Counted from the first letter of the stretch, positions 1-10,760 are shown. The stretch is DNA of 64,000 bases from Eublepharis macularius (GCF_028583425.1 NC_072793.1:103959689-104023688); one strand, 5' to 3'. Translations and numbers: made by a program. The notes: generated from the sequence alone by a model not told the origin.

Positions 1-324
1 TCTTTTGATCTGGTACCACATGGGCTGTGGACAGGATTAATTTGCAAACACAGTGCTCATTCTCTCTAAATGTTTTTGCTGCCACCAAAGGTTTTAGCCT
101 TAGGTTTTTTCCATTTATGGGTATTATAGGAAGGCTTCATCATTGATTGTAGTATGACAGAACAGAGTGTGGGGGTAGCTGTGAGGTTAAAAAGGATCTT
201 TTCTTAAAATCAGAAGTAGAATTTATTTATAAGTACTTAAGTGTGACGATTGAAGAGTGTTGATAAGCATATTAGTTTCAGAATCAGTTCATAAACTTGG
301 TTTCAAAATAGTTATATATTTGTA

Positions 325-625
325 AAGGTATATTCACAGACCCAGTCACAAAGACTAATTTTCCAGACAGATCTTTACTAACAGAATAAACACTCCTCTC
401 ATCTATACATAGATTCACTTAGGCCTTTCCGCACAGCTTGCCTGACCTAGACAGAATAACCTCTCTGAGGTACACACAGGCTGACCAAGCAGCACATACA
501 GTTTGCCTGATTTAGAAGAAATACTTTTCCAGAGACACTCAGAGACAGCTTAGGCTTCACACAGATTGCTTGACTTAACCAGAATAAACACTTTTCTCTC
601 AGCACTCTGACTAAATATTGCAGTT
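325..625. repeat. Degenerate tandem array, unit about 65-85 bp
   Basis: Three to four diverged copies of a block occur in a row. Recurring pieces are cacag(a/c)ttgcctgac, then agaataa(a)cact, then ctctgag or ctctcag. Copies begin near 350, 435, 495 and 560. It looks like an old minisatellite or the internal repeats of a mobile element. No family was recognised. Confidence 0.45.
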
Positions 626-1761
626 CATTCTACCAGCTACGGAAGCTACCTTCTTCTTTCCTCAGAGGTCTACATTTTAACCTATAGTAACAAATATTAA
701 AAACCGCACATTAACTGGCAAATATAAAAATTTATTTACATGCAAAACATTACCCACTTTCTCAAAAATACTCCCACAAATTCTCATGTATCTCTTCTCA
801 GTATTTTTTCAACATGTATTACAGATTATATTTTTTTGGCAAAGCTGAATATGACTGAATTGCAGTTGGTATTTTTGGGTGTTGCAGTATAGCTTAACCA
901 GGCAAGTTAAGCCAATTCTAGAGACTTGTTTCAGAAGATATCTACCTTGTGGTTTTCAATGTTGAAAGAACATTTCATCAAAGGATACAAGCTTCTACCC
1001 AGCATTTTTCCTGAGAGCCATCAACCCATCTGATGTTGATCAACAGTGAGCAGTTTTCCCATGACTCATAAGTGGAAATTAATGAAGGCAGCAGCAGCAC
1101 TGGGAGAAAAATCAATCCTTGGAACAGTTAAGAAATGCGAGTGTCATGTTGAATGACATGACATGAATCAGAGGTAAAGCATATCCATATTGTAACTGCT
1201 GCTTCCCAGCAGCAATTTGGCATGGCCAAAAATGTTATGGGAATCACCACTGGAAAGCTGAAGCTGTAGCCATGGAGTCATCAGGACAGACACTACTTCC
1301 GCCATGTGGCTGCATTCCCAGGACTCCAGTGGTTTTCTCCAGAGAGACTTCCAAACATCTGAATGAACCCTGAATGAAAGAAACCTACTATAATTTCAAA
1401 AGTCTGATTAACCATTTAGTGGACATTTCCTTTGGAGGCTAATATGCCTCAAGTAATTTGAAGCCATTTATCAGATGATGGAAATTAACATAGTTAACAT
1501 AGAAATTTAACATAGTTATAAATCAGTTTTGAAGGTGATATGGTTCTATTGCTACAAAATTGTTTGATGGCTGAAAAAAATTGCCATACCACAACTGTGG
1601 AAATCCACTTCATTGCTTCTGTAGTTATAGAATGGCTAATGAGAGACTGCTTTAATAGACAGGCTAATAATGGATTAGGTTCAGAGGAACTGGAAGGTTA
1701 TTTGCATTGAATTGTCTGAGCAATACATTTTGGAAAACACATTGCCTATCATAGCTTATAT

Positions 1762-1857
1762 TCTGATGAAGGGAGCTTTGTCTCTCAGAAGCTCATACCC
1801 TGGAAATCTACTTGGTCTTTAAGATGCTACTGGACCCAATCTTGCTCTTTTAAAGGC
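1762..1857 (+). repeat. Fragment of the repeat family seen at 9790-9934
   Basis: The segment reads tgatgaagggagctttgtct, then agctcataccctgg, then a run ending in gctactggacccaatcttgc. It matches the loop and right arm of the fold-back element at 9790-9934 (gaagctcataccctg, gctgctaccggactctcgct). It is therefore a second, older copy or fragment of that interspersed repeat. Confidence 0.5.
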
Positions 1858-2814
1858 TACAGTGTCTCCAATTGTGATGAAAAGCATAATTATGGAGAAA
1901 CAAGGAATACCTGCCTGTATCTGAAGCAAAGAGATTCTAAATTTGCTACGGTGTTTAAACATATGCATTACCTAAGATATTATTTGGGTTATTTCAGATT
2001 TTGCAAATCTAAACTTAAGAGTTATTTGGAACTGTAACAGATATTAGGGGGGAAACCCTCCTTTAGATCCTTTGTTGTTTTGTAAATGTCTTACCTCCAT
2101 TCCCCAGCTTTTCCTTTCATAAAGCTACATTTTTTTCTCCTTTTCTCTTCTAGATAACTCTCTTCCAGATGAATAAGATATTGGACTGAGGTAATAGAAC
2201 AGAATTGTGCAAGATACTGAGGATCTTCAGTTTGCCATGAAAAAGGCAAGGCCATCACCAGGCAAAGAAATACATTTTTAAAGATGACAATTAGTTACTG
2301 CCCCAAAGCACAATGATAAAGTGGTGTTTGCTTCCCAAGGACAGAAAGAAAAATGCTACAAAAGCAGCTAGTCTTAAACAAAAAAAATGGCTTCTGCAGA
2401 AAGACTGCTCTTTGTGTGGTACATGGATTTCACATAATGCTGAAGCGTCACATTCAGAGTCCCACATCTCCATGTTCTCAAGCAGTTTTTAAAAACAAAA
2501 CAAAAACCTGCTTCTTCATTGCCTGAAAATAGGGCACACTTTTGTCAGAAGATGTTGCTACCATTAGAATCCAAATATAATCTACATCAGACAACTAACA
2601 GCAAACAAAATTTGTTAAATATTTACAAGGAGTCCCTCAGTAAAACACAGGATATAAGAAGGCATCAAAACAAATAAAGATCACAGGAGCTATAAACATT
2701 CTCTCACTAAGCAAGCAAGGATCAAGCCAGGCTTATAATAGCTGCTGAAAACCAAATGGCTTTTGCATTGAAGTAAAACAAAAATGAAAATTATAGAACC
2801 AGCTATGGTTTGGG

Positions 2815-3020
2815 GGTTACAGTGAGACCCAGCTCACTGGGGTTACCAGGAGACCCAGCTTTGACTCTCCACTCTACCATGAAAGCTTGCTGGGTGATCT
2901 AGGTTGCATTATTCTTCTCAGCCTAACTTACCTGTCAGAGCTGTTGTTGTGAGGATAAAATGGAGGGAGGGATAGAATGATATTGTAAGCCACTATAACT
3001 ATCTTAATAAATAAATGAAA
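2815..3020 (+). mobile_element. tRNA-derived SINE, diverged copy
   Basis: Shares with the copy at 5961-6171 the blocks gggagacccag, a tRNA-like B-box remnant (ctttgactctccactct), gcttgctgggtgatct, cagcctaacttacct, tgttgtgaggataaaatgga and gtaagccact. It ends in a short A-rich tail (aataaataaatgaa). The head is worn, so the A box is poor. Typical lizard-type SINE architecture. Confidence 0.6.
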
Positions 3021-3183
3021 TTTTAATGAATTCTCACAAGATTCAGAATATAGCTGGAACGTTTGGAATGTCAAAACCCTGAAAAAGAATTTTAATCCCC
3101 CCCAAGGCATTATAGGCTGAGCTACATAGAGAAGGGGTGAAATTAAAGCTGTATTATTCAACGTAATTCTGTTATGGCTTTTG

Positions 3184-3412
3184 TATGTGTGTGTGCATGT
3201 GTGCATGCGTGTGCATGTCGTCAAGTTGCAGCCAACTTATGGCAACCCCGTATGGTTTTCAAGGCAAGAGATGTTCAGAGATGGTTTGCCATTGCCTGCC
3301 TCTGCATAGTGACCAAGGACTTTCTTGGTGGTCTTCCATCCAAGTAATAATCAGGGCTGACGATGCTTTGCTTTTGAGATCAGCTAAGATTGGGCTACCA
3401 GGTCATGAAAGC
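3184..3412 (-). mobile_element. 5S-rRNA-derived SINE
   Basis: Read on the minus strand, the head resembles 5S rRNA: a GATCTC-like box, then AAGC-AAGCA, then TTA-TACTTGGATGGAAGACC. It is followed by a body (ggcaggcaatggcaaaccat) and a tail (gttgccataagttggctgca). The minus-strand 3' end is a (CA)n run, seen as (TG)n at 3184-3217 on the plus strand. Other copies lie at 12667, 32497 and 63747. Confidence 0.7.
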
Positions 3413-3423
3413 TTGGCAGACTA

Positions 3424-3545
3424 ACAGTGCGATTCTAAGCAGTGTTACACCCTTCTAAACAAAGTCATAGAAGCAAAGAGCTTCAATGGGGCCACTGCAC
3501 TTAAACAGCTTCTCATTGAAGTCAATAGCTTAGAAGGGCAAGAAT
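3424..3545. mobile_element. MITE copy related to 28744-28828
   Basis: Begins cagtgcgattctaagcagtg and ends near agcttagaagggcaagaatc. The left part matches the arm of the palindromic MITE at 28744 (gcgcaatcctaagcagagtt). The two ends are roughly inverted, with an insertion or longer loop between them. Confidence 0.5.
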
Positions 3546-3939
3546 CTGTTTGGGATGGCCTTCTATTTAGGATAACCATAGTTATTAACCTACAGCATGT
3601 CTGTTTTACAAATTGAATTTATTTCCACACTTCCAGCTCACTGTGATTCTCAATTTAGACATGATGCAGGTGAGCCAACAACCTTCTCTGTAGGGTGTTG
3701 CACTTAGAGTCTCTCTACACAAGACGTCTGGCATGTGTTCTTCAAGTGTTGGGAGACACTATGTTTCCAGGGAACTGTAGTTTTAAAAGAGTTGCTTTGG
3801 ATTGCTGTGGAGAGGAAGGTTGAAAATACAAGCAAAATTAGCAGCATTTTTCTAGAATAGTTTATGGGTGCAAGCCTTTCTGGGTGGAATCTGCCAGGTT
3901 TTAAAATAAGTTTTCAAAGACAGAGCAGCACAAGATCAC

Positions 3940-4400
3940 TGTGGGAGAGGAACTCTGCAATACTCTTCCTCTCCTACCACAATCCAGATGGAAATGCAAA
4001 GTTCCTCTCTGCAGCAGGCTGAATCAGGCCCATTTGGGGCGCAGGAGCTCTCCAGGACCCAGCTACACTTCCGTGCTCCACAGCAGGCCAAATCAGGCCC
4101 ATTGCAGCTCAAATCGGCCTTCTGCAGAGCATGCGAGTGCTGCTGGGGTGGTGAGACATCATCGTGCAGCCCTGGCATGCTCCCGCATTTCACAGTGGGC
4201 TGATTTTGGTCCACTGCAGAGCACAAGAGCACTGCCAGAAGGGCCCTAAAGAGTTCCTGCACTTCAGTGGGCCAATTTAGGCCCCAAACGGGCCTGATTT
4301 GGTCCGTTTGTGGCCCAAATTGCCCAATGTGGAGTGCGGGAGTGTGCCTTGGGAGGCACATTCCCCTGCCTTCCCCCCCCCCCTTGCCAGCCATGTAAGT
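3940..4400. repeat. GC-rich interspersed repeat with internal repetition
   Basis: The block is much more GC-rich than the intron around it. It repeats variants of gcaggc(c/t)(a/g)aatcaggcccat (near 4013, 4083 and 4285) and of cagagcatgcgag/cagagcacaagag. It ends in a C-run at 4374-4384. Open frames exist on both strands but differ in sequence and resemble no protein I know, so I treat the block as mobile or satellite-like DNA. Confidence 0.45.
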
Positions 4401-5572
4401 GGTGGCAGGGATAGAGGATGGGAGCAGGGGACTGGTAACCCTATGTGCAACATGGTTGCAGCATGGTCTCCTGCTTCCCCCTCCCAGTACCAGGTATATG
4501 CAATTTTGGTTGCAGAAAACTACAACCAGAGTCCCTCAAATTAGAGTCTGTGGGCACCATGGTGCCCAGCAGTATTTTCCCTGGCACCCGCTGAGCTTTT
4601 CAAAAAGTGGGTGCGACCATTGTAAGGCAGAGCTTGTTACTGGCCCCCTCATTAAAATTAAAGGGTTTCCCACTGCAATAGCAGCCACAGTCACTATATC
4701 AGGGGTTCTTAAACTGTGGTTCATGGATCCCCTGGAGGTCCATGGATAGGCTTCAGGAACTCCATGAACCAGGTACAAAAATGATATTTTTCTTCAATTT
4801 CTTTCCTGTTACTTTGAAAATCATCTTAGTGGAAAAATTCTTCTTTAGGTCAAATTATGTTATTAAGGTACTGTCACTTTAAATAAGTGTACGGTGACAT
4901 GGGATGCTAATCTATATGGTTACATAACATACAATCATTGTCACCATGTTATGATGTCTAAAATAGTTTTCCGTTGATAGGAATTAAAGAAAACTTACCC
5001 TGTCCTTATGATTATGTACACCTGTCTTTGTTTACACAGGGCCATGGTAAATTTTAAAGTAAAAATTTAGTCTTTTCAGATGTTCATTGTACTTTTTTCA
5101 TTCCAGACTAGCTATAATATTGTTTAATACTTGTGTGAGTTCTTGATGTTATGTAAGCAAGGAAATAGCATGTGTTTACAATGTAAAATAAATAAATAAA
5201 AGTTGGTGTGTGATCAGTAGCTTATTCAGTGGATCTGCAGATTTAATGAAAACCATGCCTCAAGATATGTTTCGTATACTCAACTGCACATGCTCCATTG
5301 CCAGAGATCGCCACCACTAGCAGGTAACCTGGGAAACTCTCCTAGCTTATAACTGTGCTTATATATCACTCTTCTAGACAGATTAGTCCCTCTCCCAGAG
5401 CAGTGAATAAGTTAGCGTTTTTATTATCCTTACAATACAGCTTGGGAGCTGGGGATGAGAGGAGTAGCTTACCCAGGGCTACCTCCTGAGCTTGTGGCAG
5501 TAGTGCTGCCACAACCAGAAGAGTGCTGATTTGCAGCAAACCAGAAGAGTGCTGATTCACAGCCAAACAGGG

Positions 5573-5782
5573 GCCGTTTCCAGATGGCTTACCTGAAGCC
5601 GCTCCATGCCGCAATGTTGTGGATTGTGCTGGGGAAAACGCGAAATATCGCGTTTTCTCACGTGAGTTTTGTGCAACGTCGCGCAAAACTCGCGTGAGAA
5701 AACGCGGTATTTCGCGTTTTCCCCGGCACGATCCACAACATTGCGGCATGGAACGGCTTCAGGCAAGCCATCTGGAAACGGC
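5573..5782. mobile_element. 210-bp near-perfect palindrome (MITE)
   Basis: The whole element is one inverted repeat centred near 5677. The left arm starts gccgtttccagatggctt and the right arm ends aagccatctggaaacggc. Arms differ at only a few bases and the unpaired centre is about 10 nt. A caggg is present on both sides (5568-5572 and 5783-5787), a possible 5-bp target duplication. The arms are rich in CG steps (aaaacgcgaaatatcgcg). The high arm identity suggests recent insertion or ongoing arm correction. Confidence 0.75.
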
Positions 5783-5960
5783 CAGGGTTGCCAGGGGCCT
5801 GGAGTACCTCAACAGGGGATCCCTTGAATCTCACAGCTGTTGATCATATTGAATAACACTGCATAATCCACCTTGGGTCTCAGGGAAAGGTGGACTATAA
5901 ATAACATCAATGAATGATTTCATTTTTGTGCATTAGTTATTGCTTTGTGGATATATGTGA

Positions 5961-6171
5961 GCCAGTGAGGTGTAGTGGTTAGTGTGTTGGATTAGTATCT
6001 GGGAGACCCAGGTCTGAATCTCTGCTCAACAAGAGAAGCTCATTGGGTGACCTTGGGCCAGTCACATACTCTCACCCTAACCTACCTCACAGGGTTGTTG
6101 CAAGGGTAAAATGAGAAGTGGAGAATGATTTTAGCTGTTGTGGGTCCCCACTGGGGAGAAAACGCATGGCA
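5961..6171 (+). mobile_element. tRNA-derived SINE
   Basis: Starts gccagtgaggtgtagtggtt (A-box region) with a B-box-like ggtctgaatct at 6011-6021. A conserved SINE body follows (ctcattgggtgaccttgggc, acctcacagggttgttgc) and the 3' end is gtccccactggggagaaa. It is the best-preserved copy in the window; others are at 2815, 17465 and 37548. Confidence 0.75.
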
Positions 6172-6639
6172 TAATTTTTTAAAAAAATGTTTATATGCAT
6201 TGTTCTGGGGAGGGGGGTCCATAGTTTTTATCAGATCTGTGCCCCCCAAAAGGTTAAGAACGACTACACTGTAGGATCAGTAGTACTGCTAAGTTCCTGA
6301 GTTTTCCTTAATTAGTGTGTGGTTCCATTTCCCCTTCAGGCTTTCCTTGTTTTTTTCCCCCCTTTCCTTTCCTCCTCCCTCCCCTCAGGCTTTCCATAAT
6401 TTCTGTGTATTCCGATTCTGTGACTGTTTTACAAAACAAGGAAGGAGATACTGCATTTGGCTCCACCTCCTGTGGCATTCATTTGGGGTCTGGCCCCACC
6501 TTCTGCTGCAGCTGCTCCCTCTCAAAATTCCAAAGGTGCTTGCAGCCTCATCAAGGTTGGGGACCCCTGACTAAGACATTCAAACTTACAAATTTTGTAA
6601 ATATGCCAAAATACAATTCAATTTATTTAAAACATTTCT

Positions 6640-7725
6640 ATGTCACCTTTCCATTCAGTTTGGTGTCCTCAAGGTGGTGAACACTGAAACATTTCAAACA
6701 TTAAAAACATTTAAAATACATACACATATATAAAAATATATGATTGGTAGGGTAATATATGATGGGTGGGTTCATATGGCATGCTGGCCTCAGGTAATAT
6801 AGTGCATTAAAGGTCAATTCCAACACCCTTAAAAGAGCTTGGAAGCAAATTGGGAGCCAGTGTAGAAGGAATAAGACTGGAGTAATATGATCCCTATACA
6901 ACCCACTCTAGTCAACATTCTGGCCAGAGCATTCTGTACCAACTATAGCTTCCAGATATTTTTCATGTTCAGTCCCACATAAAGCATCTAGATGTTACCA
7001 GGGGGAAAGCACAGTGGCAAGATCTTTCCTGCCCAGGAACAGCCACAGCTGGCTCACCAACAGAAGCTGGTGAAAGGCACCCCTGGCCTCCAGGGCCATC
7101 TGTTTATCCAGTAGGAGACTCAGGTCTAGCAGAACCCTCAAGCTATGAAATGGATCCTTTAGGGGAATAGGAGATAACCCGTTTCCTTGGTCAGATCTGC
7201 CCCGCACCAATAGCACCTTTGTTTCATTAGGATTAAGTTTCAGTTTGTTAGTCCTCATCCATCGCAAGACTACGTCCAGGCACCTGTTCAGAGTTTCCAC
7301 ATATTAGTGGCAACTCAGCCCAAATCTCTGGATGACCTCTCCCAGAAGCTTCACATAAATACTAAAAAACATGCGGAACCAGAGGGAACCTGGTGGGACC
7401 CTGCAAGCCAGAGGTGAAGGGACTGAGCACTATTCCCCCAGCACCATACTCTGAAACCCATCTTAAAGGTAGGACTGAAACCACCGCAAAACAGTGCCTC
7501 CCAGTCCCACCTCTAAAAGGTGGTCCAGAAGGATACCATGATTGATGGTACTGAAAGCTGCTGAGAGATCCAGGACAGAGTCACTCCCTCTGTCCATCAC
7601 CCAGCACAGGTCATCCACCAGGAAAGCCAAGGCTGTTTCAGTCTCATAACCAGGCCTGAAAGCAGATTGGAATGGATTCAAGAAAATCCACTTCATTCAG
7701 GAATCCATGAAGTTGCCCACCCACC
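6640..7725 (-). mobile_element. CR1/L3-type LINE fragment
   Basis: Minus-strand reading gives reverse-transcriptase pieces: PFQSAFRPGYETETAL with LDLSAAFSTINHGILLDHLL (7463-7696), then NKLKLNPNETKVLLV (6995-7300), and further down HITPVLFLLHWLP (6701-6901). These are the order and motifs of CR1-clade RT. The frames are separated by stops and shifts, and the endonuclease half is absent. It is a dead, 5'-truncated copy in NT5DC2 intron 1. Confidence 0.8.
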
Positions 7726-9789
7726 ACTCGCCTACAGGCTTACCAAGATAAAAGTGATCCTGTTTGTGTTGTTAAGAGCAGTAAAATTAGTTTTAGAATG
7801 ATATGAAAAATAAATGTTGCATATATTCCAACCCCTCCCCACTATTCTATTTTAAAGTGTTTTCTATGACTCAAAATTTCTGGAAAGGATACATCTCTGC
7901 ACCTAATTTCACAAGGGGATACTGTAGCTGACAAAGCCCAGGTTAGCTGTCTAACTTTCAATGGCAGGAGAACTTGGAACAGAGCCTTCTCTGAAGAACT
8001 GAATGCACAAAAGATGGATCAGGGCTTTCAAGATCACCAGCCACACTTTGAATTATGCCCAGAAGTAATTTCAGAATAGATACTATGTCTCATGAAATGG
8101 CATCTGTAAATAACTGAACCAAGTGAAGTTGCCACTCTTTGATATGACCTCACGTTAAAGCAAATTTCATAAACCCAATCTAGCAGTGACAAGAACAGTT
8201 GTCTCCAAGAAGTGCTACAGCTTGAAAGCCAACCAAAACATTCCTGGCCACAGTCATGATATGTAGGTACAAGGAACACATACTCTCTAAGACTCATCCC
8301 ACTCATTATTAACATCTGTCTTTTTGACCTTTTATTTTGTTTGCCTTCACCTCGGCCACTCATCATTAATATCACACATTAAGAAATCCACTGCCCATTT
8401 AGGAGTAAAAAGAAAAATATAACTGAGAATTATCAGCACCATTGTTCCTTCATGGACACCAGCACAAAGGCCTTCTATGTTCCTTCAGCAACGCTATGGA
8501 TTTCTCCTGTTTTTCAGCACCCTGTTTCTGTATGCCTTGTTGCTAATGTTCCCCTATTCCTAAGAAAAGAAGAGTGTATTCATTTGACTCCTGTGCTGCA
8601 GGATGTGATTATAAGCTACCATTTGCAGATTAATTTATTAAAATATTTATACCCAGGCCTTCCTCCTGGCTCAAGATTTGAAATAGTTTAATTTAAAAAT
8701 ATACACACAGTGGTGAATATTATGCTGGCTAAAATAAAAATTAACGATCAAAACAATCTTTTTGACATACCTAGATACACCAAAGAGATTTTACAAATTC
8801 TTCCCAAGTACCACTTAACGTTTAACACCTATGATTGAATTCACAAACACGTTTGTAAGCAAAACCATGTTTCAAAACTAAAGCATGAAGTAAAATGATG
8901 AACATGGAAATCTGATCTTCAAAACTACCGAATGCAAGCTGCAACATTTTATCAGTGTATTGCTTTTAACATACTTGGCAATGGCTCACTAATTTGTGAT
9001 TATTATGGTGCTGGCTTTGCAGTTTTCCAACAAAAATATTAAGTAATTTTGCTTATACAGTTTAACAAGACATTACTTGGGATAAACAAGGTCCTTAAAT
9101 GGGGACTCAATAATCTGATTTCTATACATCTCAGAAGGATACAGCAACAGTTTCATGATGCCTTAAAAATGATCATATAATGTAAATAAAATGAATTTAT
9201 TGGGGCATATGCTTTCATAGAATAGTGGGCTGTAGTCCAAAAAACAGCACAGTAAGTCTGCACATCTTTAAAGTACTATAGAACATTTTTGGTGGGTTAG
9301 CCTTTTAAAAACATTGCTTCAGGAATACACTAGACCAGCTGCACAATGTCCAGATGATTTAAGGCATTAAACTGCACCTTTGATAAACATCACAAATGTC
9401 AAAATTTGTGTTAGCATTAGTTCACACCATTCTCTCCTGTATTCCGAGAACAGCAGATCTAGTCAATGCAATCCCTACAGGCCACAGACTGACTGAATTC
9501 CAAGCTGTCCACAGGAGCAAAGGAGGGCATGAACCAACATGCTGAGCAAAAGGCAATCTGATGGGATTCTGGCCACAGGGCTCCCCAGTGAACTTAGCTC
9601 ACAGCCGCTGACTGCGCCTTTCTTATGTCCGCTGGATTGAAGAGTTGGCTTTTTTGAACGGGACCTCACTCTCAACAATAAACTTACCGCTTTCAATGAT
9701 CCCCGGTTTTTGGGGGAGGGGGGACACACTTGAAAGAAACTCTGTATGGAGATAGATCAAGATGGGTAGCGTGCTCGTCTGTCTGTAGC
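7726..9789. other. NT5DC2 intron 1, no feature recognised
   Basis: AT-rich DNA with only short open frames, none with recognisable similarity. Some copies of old repeats may be hidden here, but I cannot name any. Confidence 0.5.
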
Positions 9790-9934
9790 AGTAGAAAAGA
9801 GCAAGAGTCCGGTAGCAGCTATAAGACTAACAAAATTTGTGGTCTGAAGAAGTGAGCTGTGGCACGAAAGCTCCTACCCTGCCACAAATTTTGTTAGTCT
9901 TATAGCTGCTACCGGACTCTCGCTCTTTTCTACT
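9790..9934. mobile_element. Fold-back element with 53-bp arms
   Basis: The left arm (9790-9842, starting agtagaaaagagcaagag) is almost the exact reverse complement of the right arm (9882-9934, ending tcgctcttttctact). The 39-bp loop contains gaagtgagctgtggcacgaa. The loop and right arm also occur at 1762-1857, so this is an interspersed family. It lies about 90 bp from the NT5DC2 first exon, in the intron. Confidence 0.7.
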
Positions 9935-10023
9935 CTTGTCTGGAAGTCACCCGCAGAACCTATTTCTAGCGAAAAGTTTAAGAGGCAAACAGAACCAGAG
10001 CCCCGGCCAAATGCAGCTCTCAC

Positions 10024-10393
10024 CGTAAACCAGCTTTTTCATTTCTTGGTACCTAGCCCACAGGTAGGACTTGGTGTCGACCCCCTCGGCGGGGCTGGGC
10101 GGGCTGCCCGCGGGAGCAGCTGCGGGCACCGCATGGTCAGCTTCCCCCGACTTCTTGGCTTTGCTGACTACAGAAGGGGGCTGGGAATGCCCTGTAGACT
10201 GATGCCGGTGGGCCTTTTGCTGGCCGCAGCCTCTGTGCCTGCCTCTCCAGTCCCCGGCACCGCTGCCCCCACCGCAATGACTGGCTTCAAAACAACCACT
10301 GCGGCGGGAAGCGGCAGCCGCCAGCTGCAGGCTGGCCGCGCTGCTCTTCCAGACGCTGCTGCTGCTCGCTGCCTTAAGTGCCACGGCAGCCAT
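10024..10393 (-). CDS. NT5DC2: NT5DC2 first coding exon (partial gene)
   Basis: NT5DC2 is a 5'-nucleotidase domain-containing protein of the HAD superfamily. The exon runs from ATG at 10393 (G at -3 and +4) to a donor ACG|GTGAGA at 10024/10023 and gives 123 codons plus one base. The first part is Ala/Ser/Gly-rich and low in similarity. The last residues, SYLWARYQEMKKLVY, resemble the end of the N-terminal region of long NT5DC2 forms. The leftover G would complete an Asp codon, which fits the family continuation DLLPPEVC. Gene order with SMIM4 and PBRM1 supports the name. The catalytic HAD core is not in this window. The N-terminal Ala/Arg-rich stretch could be a targeting peptide (inference). 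Identity rests mainly on the last 15 residues plus synteny. Confidence 0.68.
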
Positions 10394-10760
10394 AGCCTAG
10401 CTGGCCAGACACCCCTTTCGAGGAGACTCACAAGACCATCGGCTCGAGGGAACCCTGGAACACGTCCCCAGCCACGTCCTCCCTTAAGGCTGGTAGCCCA
10501 GCACTGAACAACGCTCGCCAGCTCCCTCCACCCCAGCCGACCAATGAAAAATCAAACGAAGCAGCCAATCCCGACGCCGCGACCCTCTTCCAGGAGCCTT
10601 GCGGGTCTCCTAGTGCACGCACATTCGCGAGCGCTTCGTGGTACCCCCTGGGATTTGTAGTCATCTCGAGCGGTTTACCCACGATTTACGGCTGATCGTT
10701 CAAAGAGTCAAAAACTACCACTCCCAAGAATCCTCTCGCCCGCGTCGCCGGAGGGTATTT
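10394..10760 (-). promoter_or_regulatory. NT5DC2 upstream GC-rich promoter
   Basis: GC- and CpG-rich DNA upstream of the NT5DC2 start. Visible sites are two CCAAT boxes (10541-10545 and 10565-10569, NF-Y type), ctgggatttgtagt at 10648-10661, and actaccactcccaagaat at 10714-10731. The last two fit the ZNF143/Staf consensus ACTACAA-TCCCA in opposite orientations. The true start site is not visible. Confidence 0.55.

Larger units (their letters stand above)
1..2814. other. Part of NT5DC2 intron 1; no gene seen
   Basis: AT-rich non-coding DNA downstream, on the minus strand, of the NT5DC2 first exon. I looked on the minus strand for the expected second NT5DC2 exon (continuing D-LLPPEVC) and did not see it, so the exon is probably beyond position 1. 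Only short open frames without recognisable similarity occur. A degenerate tandem array and one repeat fragment are listed separately. Confidence 0.6.
4700..6266. mobile_element. Inner hAT-type element inserted in the first
   Basis: The left end caggggttcttaaac pairs with a right end that reads tagtcgttcttaacc on the minus strand. Flanks are cactatat (4692-4699) and cactgtag (6267-6274), again 6 of 8 bases alike. A palindromic MITE (5573-5782) and a tRNA SINE (5961-6171) lie inside. No transposase frame is visible, so it would need a helper. Confidence 0.55.
4527..6569. mobile_element. Outer non-autonomous hAT-type element of a nested set
   Basis: The left end reads cagagtccctcaaatt and the right end ggttggggacccctg, which are imperfect inverted ends of the CAGGGGTCCC-type used by hAT elements. 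Flanks are actacaac (4519-4526) and actaagac (6570-6577). They match at 6 of 8 bases, as expected for an old 8-bp target duplication. The element is split by a second hAT at 4700-6266, so its own body is only about 475 bp. No transposase is visible. Confidence 0.6.

Noticed and set aside
3936..4394. 152-residue minus-strand frame and overlapping plus-strand frames
   Set aside because: The frames follow an internally repeated GC-rich repeat and contradict each other. No protein family recognised.
1..10000. A second NT5DC2 exon in the left 10 kb
   Set aside because: No minus-strand match to the expected continuation and no phase-compatible acceptor with such coding was found.
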